DNA of 64,000 nucleotides from Helicoverpa zea (lineage: Eukaryota > Arthropoda > Insecta > Lepidoptera > Noctuidae). The DNA lies in NCBI RefSeq assembly GCF_022581195.2, contig NC_061453.1, positions 12,108,001 to 12,172,000 of the forward strand, written 5' to 3'. Made by a program: the position numbers and the translations under genes. Shown in pieces: positions 12,785 through 27,700 of the stretch (positions are counted from its first letter, which is position 1; every line of letters starts with the position of its first letter). The notes beneath the pieces are model-generated. The model had not been told where the DNA came from. It did not search any database and saw only the letters and a list, made by a program, of their open reading frames with translations.

Positions 12785-15700
12785 TTATATTTCATAGTAT
12801 GTATGCCAGTGAACAACCCCCGCGGTTAGTAAAACCAAAGAGATATAAAGCATCCGCGTGCGTACCGCGCAAGTAAACGGCGTGGAAGTGGCACCTGCGT
12901 CCCGCGCGGAGCGCTCCGACCGCGCGGATCGCTCCGACCGCGCCCGCGTCTCCTCCAGGATGAACGAGTTGATGACGTACGCCTCGCGCCGGATGCGGTC
13001 CCGCAGCTCCCCCGACATGTCCGGGATCGCCCAGCGGACTATTATCATTACTAGCGCCACCACGTTCTACGAAAATATGCGAGGAAAATTTACAAAAAAA
13101 AAATCATAATGAAAAAAGGCCGCTGAAGATTTATAAAATTCGATAATCACGTGTCAATCAGTTTGAGGATGACTTTCAGTGCCTTACCATTTTCGCTTTA
13201 GATTAAAAAAACAGACACAACACTCATGTGCTTAATATTATAACATAAATAAGGAACAATTTTACAGTCATACATAATAAGGAACAATTTTACAGTCATA
13301 CATAATAAGGAACCATTTTACAGTCATACATAATAAGGAACAATTTTACAGTCATACATAATAAGGAACAATTTTACAGTCATACATAATAAGGAACAAT
13401 TTTACAGTCATATGTAGATCTGAAAATATTGCTTTAAACAAGGTGCAACAAAATACACTTCTTATGGAATAGTTTCTTACCTCAAAAACAACGACAAAGG
13501 CCAGTCTAGCGCCCATGATGTGCCAATACCAGTTACTGTGTTCATAACTGTCACCTTCCTTGTAATACCAGTAGCCAGGGAAACTAGAATAAAAAACATT
13601 AATTTACTTATCGACGCCATTGACAGCATCGGTAGTGTAAGAGTCGTCTTTTACGAAAGAAGATAAGTATAGTAGTCCAGTTAATTTAGATATTTGAAGT
13701 TACAGTTCACAATAAGCTGAAAATTGGTGAGATCGTTTAAAATATCATAATTACAAAAAAGACGCAGAAACATCATATTTATTTTACCTTTGAACTTGAA
13801 CATTTTTTTGCATACAGGGGAGACATGGGGAGCTTTGAAATTTTATTTATCATTATATTTTAAGCGATGAATGTAGATGGATGGAGAGGAAGAGGAAGAC
13901 CTAAGAAAAGATGGATGGATTGCCTGAAAGATGATATGAATAGGAAGGGAGGGAGTGTCAGTATGACGAGTGACAGGGGAAAATGGAAGAAAATGACATA
14001 TTGCGCCGACCCCAATTAAAATTTGGGAACAGGGCAGGAGAAAGAAGATTATATTTTAAACGATCTCACCAATTTTCAGCTTAACAATAATTAACAATTG
14101 ATGTAACTTCACACTCATTTTTTGGTCTAATTTGACTAGACTATAGGTTCTTTGCAATATAATCTCCCTGAAAACGCAATGAAAATTTTGAGAAAAATAA
14201 ATTAATTTCTATTCACTCTAAGATGACGTTGTGTACTCCCTCTTCGATAATGAATCCTTCACATTCGTTACATCAATAATGGCAGAAAAGGAAAAGATAA
14301 AAAATATTACACCTGCTTATACTATTATGAACTCTATGACAATACCATTGAAGTTTAAATTCACGAGCACCAGACCCACAAATAAATAAATACAAATACA
14401 GCAATTTACAATAATATACCTATATATACCTTTATACCTAAACGAATAAAGTCCATATTCACCTGCACGTAGTCTACCTACGCAATCATACCATACCAAC
14501 TACACAAAAAATTCATACATCATTTCCCGAGTCTTTTTCCCAACTGTGTTGGGGTCAGCTTCCAGTCTAACCGGATTCAGCTGAGTACCAATGTTTTACA
14601 AGGAGCGATTGCCTATCTGACCTCCTCAACCCAATGACCCGGGCACCCAGACACCCCTTGGTTAGACTAGCGTCAGACTTACTCGCTTCTGACTACCCGT
14701 AACGACTGCCAAGGATGTTCAATGACAACCGGGACCATTCATATCAGCATACAATTCTAAACTCTATCACCAAACAAATAAAGTCCATATTCACCTGCAC
14801 GTAGTCTCCCTGTAAGTAGTATTGATAGGCGGGTGTTCGAGCACGGTGACGTTGAAGTCTGCTAGCGTATGGTTGACGTACTGTTGCATTGAACCGTTGT
14901 TCGAGAACTGGTACACTAGGCGGGGTATGAAGTCTGAGGTAAACGCTATTATGAATCCCTGCAAAATACAGAAAAATAAAAGCATATATTTATTTATAAT
15001 AACGGCGAAGAGAAATAACTGGGTATGAATTTTAGTAAATGATTTAAAATTAATTTGTCCTTCTGTTATGCAGATTTTTAAAAATATATATATCTCATTG
15101 AATTCTTAAATTAAATAAATTTAAAAAAATACTTTGTCTGTACTGCTACAGCCTTTTTTAATTTTGATCGAAACAACACAATACACAAAGATGCCGAAAA
15201 AAGTGAGAAATTCATACGAATAAAACATCAAAATCGAATAATGCAAAATCGATTACCAGTACAATCGATATGCAACCATGAAAAATCGACGAAAAAAACA
15301 CACCAAATTAAATACTCACATTAGTAATAACACTAAGCTTCCCAATAGAATCCAGGATCCTGTACCACACTCCAATATCATTGACCCTCTGTGGCACAGG
15401 ACGCCGGTAGCACGTGAGGAACTTCTTGGCGTCCAACCGCATCTCCAGCACGTTGTTGATGAGAGCGAATAGAGGCGCCAGGGGAAACGCCGCCACGAAA
15501 ATTGTTACGAAACCGTATTGCAGAACTGGGGAAAAAATCGATTTCAAAATTCATTAAAAAAATAGAGGTCAAAAATAATTGAGGTAAAGGGGCTATTTCA
15601 AATCAAATAAATGGTCAAATAATATACCCAAAAATAAGTCATAGAGTGTGCTTACCCATTTCTAAATATTCAGGAAACAAGCCCATGTTTCCGAAGTCGA

Positions 15701-18700
15701 CTAGTTTGAAATCTTTTACCCATTGCAAGGGACTTTTGATTCTGGAAGATAAAGCAAAAAAAAAAAATTATGTATCAAATAATTCTCCGTACACAGTCTT
15801 GAACACCGGCCGGGTGACTTGTCAAAAATCAGCTGTATAATTAAAAATTGAATTAAAATAGAATAATTAGCTAAATCGCCCTAAAAAGTTGATAATTTAA
15901 TAGTAATAGTCGTAAATATAGTGTACAAATGTTTGTGACGTTATTGCAAAAGGATAACTCGTAAAAATCTACACAACACGGAGGCGGTCAGCTGTCAACC
16001 GCTCAGTTCAAATAAATCGGATTTTAACGGGAAGTATCTCTCTATTATAACTGTAACACGCTTTATTATACTAATTCTCTGGCAGTAGATTATGTTATTT
16101 ACTTTAAAAGTGAGAATAACGAAAAAAAAATAAAAATTAATATCAATTTTGTAACCTACCTTATCTCAGAAAATTAAAAATTAAAATCAAATAAAACTAA
16201 AGAAGTCCCAATACATTCTTGATTTTCATATAAGTTACATGTTCCTTTAACAGTAACTTCTGTTACATTACACATTAAAGGCAAATTATAGATAATTTAT
16301 GTTAACAAAATCTATACTTAGCTACATTTCAGTTTTGTACTTAATTTTCTATTAATTAAATCAAACTGTTCTATGCTATATAATCTTGAAACTACTAAAT
16401 TCATATTTTAAATAATCCAACACCTAAACCTATTACCTAAAACTATTCTTTTCTGTCTTTCTCATCTTGTTTACTCCACGCTTTCAGTAAATACCTGACA
16501 CCATGTTCGTTATGACAAGGAAGGCCACTGCCAAGGACATGGAGGTGAAACTGAAGTTAGCCCTGGAAAAGCTCAAAACATCCGAAGAGCTCTGTCAACA
16601 ACTGTTAAGGGAACGTGATGACAGCGAGGAAGAAATTCAGAAAATAATTAGTAAAAACTCTGAATTGAAGTCTCAACTTGCAGAATTACACATCCAATAT
16701 ATGGATGTGCTGGATCAGCGGGATAGGTTACAGGATTTTGTAGGTTCTTTTAGTGAATGTAGTGATGCTCATGAGAGGGCTTTGAGTCGCATTAAGGTAC
16801 TGGAGACAAGCTTAAATGATGCTCACAAGTCAATAATATGCTTCAAGCAAACCCAACAACAACAGGAAAGTGATGACACTCACCGCCTTTTCAGTGAGCT
16901 TGTTACTTCAAATCCACCTCATATTAATAATTTGAGTCACAAAAAGATTAAAAAATACATAAGAATAAACAAATTGATACAAAAAATTAAGAAAGTGTGT
17001 CATAAACAAAAATCCACACATAAATTAAATAATTTACTTAAAACTAAAGTTGAATTAAAAAATCAGTTAAATTTGTGCACTAACCAACTTTTACAAAGTA
17101 GGCTAATGTATGACCAAGACACACTAGTTCTGCAACAGGAAATGCTTGAACTGCAACGCGAATTAACAAAAATTACACACAAATATGAGACAGCCCAATA
17201 TCAAGTAAAGGCACATATTTTGGCTACCGATGAGCTGCTCCAGTTAGGTAGTGAAAATATGGACCGTCTTGATTCTCTTAAAAATAAATATACCAACTGT
17301 ACTTGTTCACAACCAGCAGTACAAGCTGTCCCAGAGTTAACATCGCCTAGTACTATGCAGTCAGCAGTGAGCAGTGACATAATACCACCTGTTGTCAATG
17401 TTCAGTGCAATATTCCACCATCAAGCATTTCATATAATAATAATTCGGAAAATCAAAACAATATATCACAAATATTTTCTGATAGATTTGGTCTTGGTTT
17501 TGGTAAATTAATCTCTCAATATTGTAAAAGTAAAATAATAAACAATTGTTCACCCGGTGCCAGCTACAATGAAATAATAGAAACAATTAAATTGACAAAC
17601 CTTAATACCACTTCAACTGCCATTATGCTATTTGGAGATAGTCTAGCAGTCAATAAACAAAATATAATAGATTGTGTTGAATTAATGATAAAATTAAATA
17701 ATACAACAAATTGCAAGTTTATCATCTGTGCCTTACCATATTCTAAAAATTTTACTATAGAACAAAATCAGTACATATTTAATTTAAATCTATTAATGTA
17801 CAATATAACCAGGCAATACAATAATAGAATAATGTACTTTGATACAAATAAATTTATAAATAATTTTGTAGTGACAAATGATACAATGTATCTTAGTTTT
17901 TATTATAAACGACAAATTGCTATATTGATAGCAAATAATATACAAATTGACCCGGGTTCTACTACGGTAACCTCTTCTTTTAATAATATTAGTAGTTCTA
18001 CTAATACAACTATTGATACACCTGATAGTTTAAACTACATGGTGCGACAAAGGGTGGGCCACATCAACTGAATGTTGTACATCAAAACATTCAGGGCCTT
18101 TCCGGCAAATATTTAGAATTAAGTCTATTCATTGAACATTATATGGTACAAGTTATGTGCATAACTGAGCACTGGCACAGAAATAGTGAAATAATATTCC
18201 TTAATAACAGTAATTATACAGTACAAAGTTCATTCGTTAGAAAGGAAACCATCCATGGTGGCTCTCTTATAATTGTAACTAATAATTTAAAATGTAAGGA
18301 ACGTTCAGATATAGTAAAATTATCAGTCGAGCGCAATGTAGAATTATCATGTGTTGAACTGGAACAGTTTGTTATAATTTGTGTATACAGGCCTCCTTCA
18401 GGTGATTTTAACACTTTTGAATCAGTAATGGAAAATTCTCTCTCTAAACTTAATTCCACTAGTAAATCACTTTTAGTTTGCGGTGACTTCAATGTTAATA
18501 TTTTAGAATCATCTTCTTTAACTACAAGGTTGCTAAACTTATTTAAATCATTTAACTTAGTAAATTTATTTCTAGAACCAACTCGAATTACGGCAACCTC
18601 GTCAACCTGTTTAGATAATATATTTACTAATTGTAGCGCCACAGAGACTCTGATTACCAATGGCCTAACTTCCGATCATTGTGGTCAACTGGCGCGGTTT

Positions 18701-21700
18701 CCTGATAAAAAGAATAAAATCAAGCGGGAAATAACATGTCGGCCCTTAACAACCAGTCGTTTTAATAGGTTTAAAAATAATATTAACGCGAAACTAGACA
18801 GTGAAATATTAAATAAAAACAATCCCCATTTAATGTACGGAGCACTATTTGATATAATAAAATACGAATTTAATTCTAGTTTTAAAACCAAAACGCTCGT
18901 ACTAAAAGAAACGGCTAACTTCAATGAGTGGGCTACCCCCGGCATTTACAAGAGTAGAGCTAAGCTGTATGAGTTGTATGAAATGAAAAATTATAATTTT
19001 GATGAAAATTTTATTAGATTTGTTAGGAATTATTCTAAATTGTTTAAAAAAGTTTGTCATGCGGCAAAATCAATGTATTTCAGTAATAAAATTAAGAATA
19101 GTAAGAGTATAATAAAAGCGACGTGGAATATTATAAATAGCGAGACCGGGAAAATCAAACAGCGTGATAATCAGTATAAAATCATTAATGAGAATCAAGT
19201 TTATGAGAAAGATTCTGATGTAGCTCGCGAATTTAACACATTCTTCTCTAATATTCCAATCAAGACCACTAGCGGCTTAGACTCCTCTGCCACCAACGCC
19301 GAAAAACTTTTACGTAGTAGTGTTAGTCAATGTGAAGCCACATTTACCTTTAGTTATATTTCACCTTATGACATAGTAAGAACCTTCAAGTCATTAAATT
19401 CAAAAAAGACAGGTGATTTATGGGGTATCTCTGTTAAAGTCTTAAACTGTATTATTGACGATATTGCGCCCTATTTAGCTCGTATATTTAATGAGTGCAT
19501 TGACTCAGGTACCTTTCCTGAACTTATGAAATACAGTAAAGTTATACCTCTCTTTAAATCCGGGAGCAAGAACGATCTAGGTAACTTTAGACCGATCTCA
19601 ATTCTGCCCGCGTTGAGCAAAATTTTTGAAAAGCTAATTTTAAATCAACTCCTCCGGCATTTTAATTCATACAATATTTTACATGCGGAACAATACGGTT
19701 TTACAAAGGGTCGCTCCACAACGGATGCCGGAGTTGCTCTACTGAAACATATATTCAGTGCGTGGGAGAAGTCACAGAATGCTATCGGGGTGTTCTGTGA
19801 TCTTTCCAAGGCGTTCGACTGCGTCCAACATGAAACGCTTACCCAGAAGCTAAAGTACTATGGTATTAGAGACAGCGCACTTAGTGTTATTAGCTCATAT
19901 TTAAGCGGTAGAATGCAATGTGTTGACGTAAATGGTGTCAAATCTTCCAATCTACCCGTTCGTTTGGGCGTACCGCAAGGGTCGATTTTAGGTCCATTTT
20001 TGTTTCTTGTATACATTAATGACTTGCCATATTATTTAAAATCATTGTGTGATGTAGTATTGTTTGCTGATGACACGTCTCTAATTTTTAAAGTTGATAG
20101 GAATAGAGTAGATTTTGATGACGTGAATTCTTGTCTTTCACTAGTAACGCAATGGTTTACAGCCAATAATTTAGTTTTGAATACGAAGAAAACAAAATGT
20201 ATTAAATTTGCTTTGCCCAATGTAAAAAATCTCGGTCCCGGTGTAATTTTGAACAATGAGGAACTTGAAACGGTACATGCTACGACTTTTCTAGGGATAA
20301 CAGTAGACTCCAAAATTCAATGGGGTGAGCATATTACTGGCATCACGGGTAAATTAAGCTCTGCTGCGTACGCTGTCAGGAAAGTAAGAGCTCTCACCGA
20401 TGTAGCCACGGCGCGTTTAGTGTACTTTAGCTATTTTCACTGCATCATGTCCTACGGAATTCTTATGTGGGGCAATGCTGCCGATATCGAGAATGTTTTC
20501 GTACTACAGAAGCGCGCTGTCCGTGCTATATACAAACTTGGTGCTAGAGTCTCCCTTAGGGAAAGGTTTAAGGATATTGGTATTCTGACTGTGGCGTCTC
20601 AATACATTTATGCCAATATAATATACGTAAGGCAAAACCTAGATTCATATAGTAAAAACAGCGACGTACATCATTTTAATACTAGAAATAAACACAAGTT
20701 AACCGCACCTAATTATCGTTTACATAAGGTACACGGTTCATTTGTGGGGCTTTGTGTACGCATTTATAACAGAATTCCGGTTCATCTGTTGGAATTAACG
20801 GACAGTTCTTTTAAAAATAAAATTAAAGAAATTCTTGTTAAAAAGGCATATTATAATGTTAATGATTATTTCACAGATAAACGCAGATGGCAGCTCTGAA
20901 GTGGAACAAAAGTGCTTTATTTTATTTTGTATTATTCGGTGTTTTAAATTAATAATAAATAAAATTGAATTGTATAACTGTAAAATAAATTAATAATAAT
21001 TAAATTGTAATAGACAGCTGTGTTGCTGGGAAGTTTGTTCTTCACCGCTTCTTCTTTCCAGCCATAACACTAGGAAGTGGTGAAAGGGGGGCGTTTTGGG
21101 GGTGCTGTCATTCTTGTAAAATTTTGACGTTAAAAAGTGCTAATCGTATTAGCCTATTTTAATAAATGATTTTGACTTTGACTTTGACTTTGACTTTGAA
21201 CTCCAATTGGTCACAGTGAAGACAATATTATTACAGGTATTCAAATACTCATGTGAAGATGTTATTGTTATCGCTAAATTAACAACGATTTTGAACGAAA
21301 ACTATAGCTTAACTGGCAAAACCTCGTCAAGTGATACTCACTGCCTCTTTCTGCCAATAGTCCGTATGATGTACCACCACTTGAGCAGGTACGGCATCAT
21401 CATCTCCACTATAGTGTTGATGAACTGCTTGCCCACCATTATGATGGCCAGCTGGATGGAAAGTTCTAGAAGACAGCCGCCGGGAGCACACTGGAGGCAA
21501 CACAATTTGTGAAGTAAAAATGCTAAAAGTAACGTTGAAAGCGAATGAGTCCCGCTGTCCTTCATAAAAGGTTTTTGTAATCACAATTTGAACAAAAAAT
21601 GACATTAATATGAATCATTTGATCGAACCTCTAACGAACCATTTAATAAATTGATGAAAACCTTGCTAGCGGTTCTCCCGAAAAAGGTACAGTAAAAAGT

Positions 21701-24700
21701 TCAGTCACATAAATACGATTGGCCCTAAAATACCTAAGTTGCATTTATTCACTTGATTTTGAATCTAACAACACATGCAATAAAACCTATTTTACTTTCC
21801 ACTTACCTCCTCCTGTCTATGTCCAAACAGTCTCACGTAATCTCCGGGCCGACCAATGAGCTTGCCTTTAAAGAACGCTATATAAAATATAGACGCGTAA
21901 TAATTCACGAACTGCAGTAGGTATATCTTGAGTGTTAGGGAGTCGTCAAATTCTGTCTGCGTGCGTAGAAGTTCTTTTTCTGTTAACCATTCTGCTAAGT
22001 ATTGGTATACCTGTGGATAAAGGAAAAATTCATTTGGTGATTTTTTGGCGCCCAAGTGGGACAAACTGTTGAACAATAGCTATTAACAAAAAAGATGATA
22101 TCACCATTAACGTATGCAAAGAAGAAAATATTGATTTAACACTATAACTTTTATTTCTATCATGGTAATGGACATAATTTAGAAGCATATTTCTACAACT
22201 TGAAAAATGGCACCCAACTGGGCCTTCCTTTGCTCTAATGGCGCCCAAACAGGGACACAACATTGACAACAAAACCCCAAATATAGACAAAGAATACTCA
22301 CATAATTAAAAAGGCATATAAAACACAAGTTAATACAAGCCGCTGTCGCCGTTGTAAACATAATCGGGTTATACGTAGTGAGTGCGTTTCCGTTGCGAAG
22401 TATACTGGCACCCAACAGGGACATTCTATACAGTACCACGCCTAGTACTGTTGCTAGTGCCATTAGAACTAATAGTGCCACTATGCTGAATGACATTAGT
22501 GTAGCGGGTAGTCGCATCCGCCAGAATGGTACCATTGGTTCGCGTTCTCCTGTTACCACGTTCAGCTGAAAATATTATTTAAATTTAGTAAGAGAAAAAT
22601 ATGAGGGTTTGTTTAAAATCAAACTCGATAAAAAGGCTGGCTCACTAAGGTAGGTAAGGGGAGGTAAGGTTAAAAACTGCCAGGTTTAACCCCTTGTATG
22701 CCGATGCGCAGTTCTACGCGAGACACAATGGATTTTCTATTGTTCTCTAACTAGTGGCATTCAAGAAGATAAATAATAAAGTAGGTGTTGGGGCAGGTCT
22801 AAATTGAGCATAGGAAGTGGATTCATGTCAAATTAGTGTAAGTTACATCTCTATCGAATTCAAATAAATGACAGGGGGAAGTTTTCAATTTCATTAAATA
22901 TAGACAAGGAGAGTGCTCACTTTGTGAAAACTGGGAAAAGACTCAAGATATAGTGAGAGTGCTCATTTCAAAAGCATTTTTAACCGACTTCCAATTCGAC
23001 CACTCATATATTTTTTTTTAATCCTAAACAGTAGTACATTACCTGTGTCCGTTTAACATGCGCCAGCCGTGCGAGGTACTGCGGTCGCGGATGCTCCTCG
23101 TACACGTCGAAGCCCGTGAGGTCCCAGCGATGCGTCATCTCGGCTGAATACCGCTTCCATAGCTCCAGGAAACATGCCGCTAAAAGATGATATTATTTTG
23201 TGAGTATGTGTGTATTTTTGTTACTTCTTCTCGGATCGGATTTTAACAAAATCAAGCAGTAATACAGCTTATGTATCAGAATAATACACAAGTTACTTTT
23301 TAACAGGGGGCGAGAAGATATACCTAGTTCCCTCAGGACGCGAGTAAAACCGCGGATGGAAGCTTGTTTGTCTATCATTTTGGTTCAGACACATAAAAAG
23401 ACGTCACGCCGGTTCTGGTCTGATTCCGTGTCGATAAAAATTGAATAAAAAGAAAATAAAGCAAATACTTCATAAACTCACCCCAAAAACTCATAAAAAT
23501 AGCGAAGAACACAGTAGTAGGGTTGTCAAAGAGATACGTTATTCGAGACTGCAAGCACGTCGCCTTCAAATCCCAGAAGTCACAAAAATAGTCGCATTGC
23601 GGACACATCTTCACCGTCGACTCGTAGTTGCATACGTCTTCACTGAAAACAAAATTAAATATCTATAACTTTATTTATTTTAAACCTTTACCGTCTTACC
23701 ACAAAAACTTTTTAACGTCAGTTTAAGACTTGTCTAAAAAAATGTCAAATTATGAAGTTGACATATGGTTCATTTTGGAGCCAAATTTTTTTTAGACAAG
23801 TGTAAAACAGTGGTTAAAGTTTTTGTAGTAAGGCCATTTATATTTTAAACCTTCATCATGAAGTTGTAAGATATTTTATGATGACGCCTAATAATAAAGA
23901 ATGCAACATGACCATGAATTCTCGTAAAAAAACTACTGCTCCGAAGTTGTCTACGAGTGACTAGAGCAGCTACATATTTGATCAGAATTGTGGGGACTTA
24001 TTCGTAATTTTCGTGAAGTCACTTATAGCCAACTTCGGAGGTCATTTGACAAGAATCAATCGTTCAAAATGTTTTCAGAAAATAGATAGAAATGTTGTCT
24101 AGTTGGAATATCTATGCTTAATATTTAAGTTGAAACTTACCTAGGAACATTACTGTAAACGGTAGCAGCTGAGTATATGACGCAAATCAGTCCTACTATC
24201 GACGCGGGGATCAGCATGTGTGTGTAGAAGCCCAGCCACGCGAAATATAATCCTGAGAACGAGATAAAGTACATAGTTAACTCTTTGTTTCTTAGTTATG
24301 TAATATTTTAAACATAGTTGAAAATATAAATAAAGCATAAGATATTAAATGGATCACCTTATTTTATCGTTAAGCAAATTTTCATTATTCAAATTTTATC
24401 TTAAAGCTATCATTAGACCTGTTTTTAATTTATAAAATCCATTGACACAAATATTTAGGAGCACGAAACATGCAACAGGAGTAGCATTTTCTTTTTGAAG
24501 TTTGACCGTAGACAATTAATGTGTAATACAAACCTATTTTGACACCAAAATAATCCTTGACATAATCAAGGGGTTGGTACTTGATGCATTTGGAGACTGC
24601 CGCCCACTCAGTGTACAACAAATGCCTCATAGAGCCGGGAGTTTTGAGATCACCCTGTAAACAATAAACATGGTCATAAGTAGGAATTGTTTAAACATTG

Positions 24701-27700
24701 TAAATCTCACGTAAAATTGAAAAACTATATCAAAGATAAACATAGAAAACGGCACACAAGCGGTCTTGTGTTACCATTTAATTTTTCTATGGGCGGTATT
24801 ACTGATGAAATATCTTTTTCAAATGTACATTTGTTGACGACTTCAGATGTAATGAACTACCCAGATTACCAAAATACCCAGATTTCATCAAAAATATTAA
24901 TGACATTGTTATATCAAAATGTTTACCAGCAAATTAAAGAAATAAAAATGCTAATATGTAATAATACAATAGGTACTCATCGGACATATAAAAGCGCTTG
25001 TTTATATCTTTTAAGTAATCTTGCGAACTTACATCGTGTAAAGGATAGGCAGCGCTATAAGTACAATTAGATATCAGTCTTGTGATGCCGAACGCGAAGT
25101 CGTCGTTCGACGCCTGAGTGAACTTCTTCCTGTCGAGAATGAACTGAACGATGCGCGAACGAATGGAAGGCGTCCAGAAACATTCAGCTGTCGTGTCGAA
25201 TCTGGAACGAACAATATTACAACTTTATTGCAATATTGGAAGCTAACTTTTGTCCTAATCGTTCTTTAGTTAAAAATGAGTAATTCTTGTTTATGCAACA
25301 TGGGAACACATTTAAGTATTTAAAAACGTGATTATAGTTAGCCATAGCTTAAAGTAAACTAACTGAGCATAGATTAAATCCGCTGTAGGCTAAGGATTAT
25401 TTTTTTTTAGCGCATAGTTTGATTTACCCAAGCAAACTTGCTAGAGGCTGTATAAATTCCGACTTCAGCCATCCTACGGGGATTTCTTTCAACTTAAATA
25501 TCAAAACACATTAGAGGTACGCCGGGCCGGTTTTGGGGGCAGTCTTTTGTCTTTCGTTAATATTGACGTTCAAAAATAATTGTGTTTGAGTTAGACAATT
25601 ACATAATATATTGTACTTACAAATATTCCTTGTCCTTCGAGTATATGGCAGTGAGGCGGTGTTTCCTCTCAGGGAACATGTCGGTATCAACTCGTATCTT
25701 GGACATGAACCGGTCCCAGCAGGCGTCTACTTGTTCTATGAGACTGTTGGTCTTCTCGTGCACGTCCTTCAGAGCTGAGAACTGATTCACCAAGGGTACA
25801 GGTGTTTAGTAGATGCAGTGTAGAAAAGACGTGATGTAGTTGAGTGGATATATTGGGGATTTTTTTAACGGTTTCTGATTAGATCAGGTATATAATTTAG
25901 GGTTGTTTTTTTTTTTTTAATAGTGTTTTTTTAACTATGTCAGGAGTGAGTCACTCGCACTTCGAGATTATTATTTAATCTAATAAAGCACCCTTTATAC
26001 CACCAGCAGTACAATCTTTTAAAAAAATATATTCTTTATATTACTGGATAGGTGTTATTGTTTGTGGTTTCATATCATGAGTGACCAACTCATCATCTAT
26101 GGCTTTGAATAAAATTTAAATTTTATGTTTCTTTTATGAGTAACATGCAGTATGTATTTGGATAATCTCTATGAGCTATTTTGTGTTAATTACAAAAATA
26201 TGAATTTGTTTTAGTGGTTTTTTTAATATGCCAATTTAGTTTGTGTTATGTACGTCCTTCTAAGCGATGAATGGCAGCTCTAGCCCGTGTAACTGATAAA
26301 ATGAGTTTTTATTTGTTTTAATATTAGTAACAATGTATAATGAACGATCATACTACTGTAATATTGTAGAGGAGTGCTCCATCTCACTACGACGTGAATA
26401 GTAGCTTTTGCTTACATCATTCTGCATATGAAATACAGTGGGCTAAATGAATTATGTAAGTGTAGATAACTATATTAATATGATTACAAAAATGTATCTG
26501 TACATTGTAAAAATCTATTTACCTTTCTCAACATCATGATATTTATGTAGTAACGTTCATTCAATTGTAATCTCTATTTAAGCACTAATAAGACTCACTT
26601 TCCCTTACATTATTTTTAGATAGCGGGCCTTTGAATTTTAATTACTAAAAAATAAGGTTTTTTTGACAACATTTATCCTGCCTAAGTTAACATCTTTTCT
26701 CACTAGTAATTCGTTCGAATTTCAATGTCAAAGAAAAACAGTGGCTCTGCATGTATTGTTACATGTTAGATTAGATTTAGCAATATTGTTACAATACAAA
26801 ACTAAGTATAACAGTAAGTGCAAATTAGTTGGACAATGTTACTTATTAAGTGACACATTTAATTATTTCCCGAAACACCCAGTTAATCACATTTTTTTTA
26901 CATTTTTACAGTCATACAATATTTAATAGCATATTTTTTCCCAGATTGCAGTCTTGATCAGTTTTCTGGTCAAACGGTTATATATCTGTAGGTTAGTTGG
27001 CAGAAGAATGTTAAATAGAACAAGACAGAAAAATCATTGGAATTAAAGAACACCATCACCAATTAATAATTTATAGTCCCTATGTATTTAAATTCGAGTA
27101 CAGTGTTATTGTAAAACAATATAGTAGATATTGACCTATGCCGAATGATTTATCTCGTAATAATATTTCAATAACTCTACAGTCATTTACAGTAAGATTT
27201 AGAAACGCAGCTATGAATTATCATAAGATTGTTCATTAATTGTCATGGACATTAACTTTAAGATCAATCTTGACAAATGATGAATATGTTGCAAAGTAAC
27301 CTTCAGCATAACGGCATAAGACATTTGCATTCATTAAATTCGAAATTAAAAACAATTCAACTACTTATGTTTATCCATTGCGCCATTAGTACGAAATCCC
27401 GTTTATACTTCTTTTTACCAAACTCACGCAGCAGACATCCCTAATCAGAGTGACAGCAACTGTCAAACTGACAGCGACTGTCATGTAAAAAAAACAAAGT
27501 TGCCGTGCCAGTATCTGTAATACCAAAGAGGTCGAAAACACCGATAACAACATGACATCAAAACACCAATAGAGCCCAGCCAAGCGCCAAGTTAGCAAAG
27601 CCATGCTCCATACCTGATGCATACCTTAGACATATACATTGCTGCATTCAGTATCGCATTCGCCCGACCAGAGTTTCTTATCTTACTGCATTCCTATAAC

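Noticed and set aside
13251..13412. CRISPR-like array
   Set aside because: Units are directly adjacent with no unique spacers, and the DNA is from an insect nuclear genome.
18214..18660. 148-residue minus-strand frame
   Set aside because: It is an antisense shadow of the LINE ORF2 endonuclease.
24687..25070. 127-residue plus-strand open frame in an anoctamin intron
   Set aside because: It starts at TTG rather than ATG, overlaps a true anoctamin exon on the other strand and has no recognisable motif.
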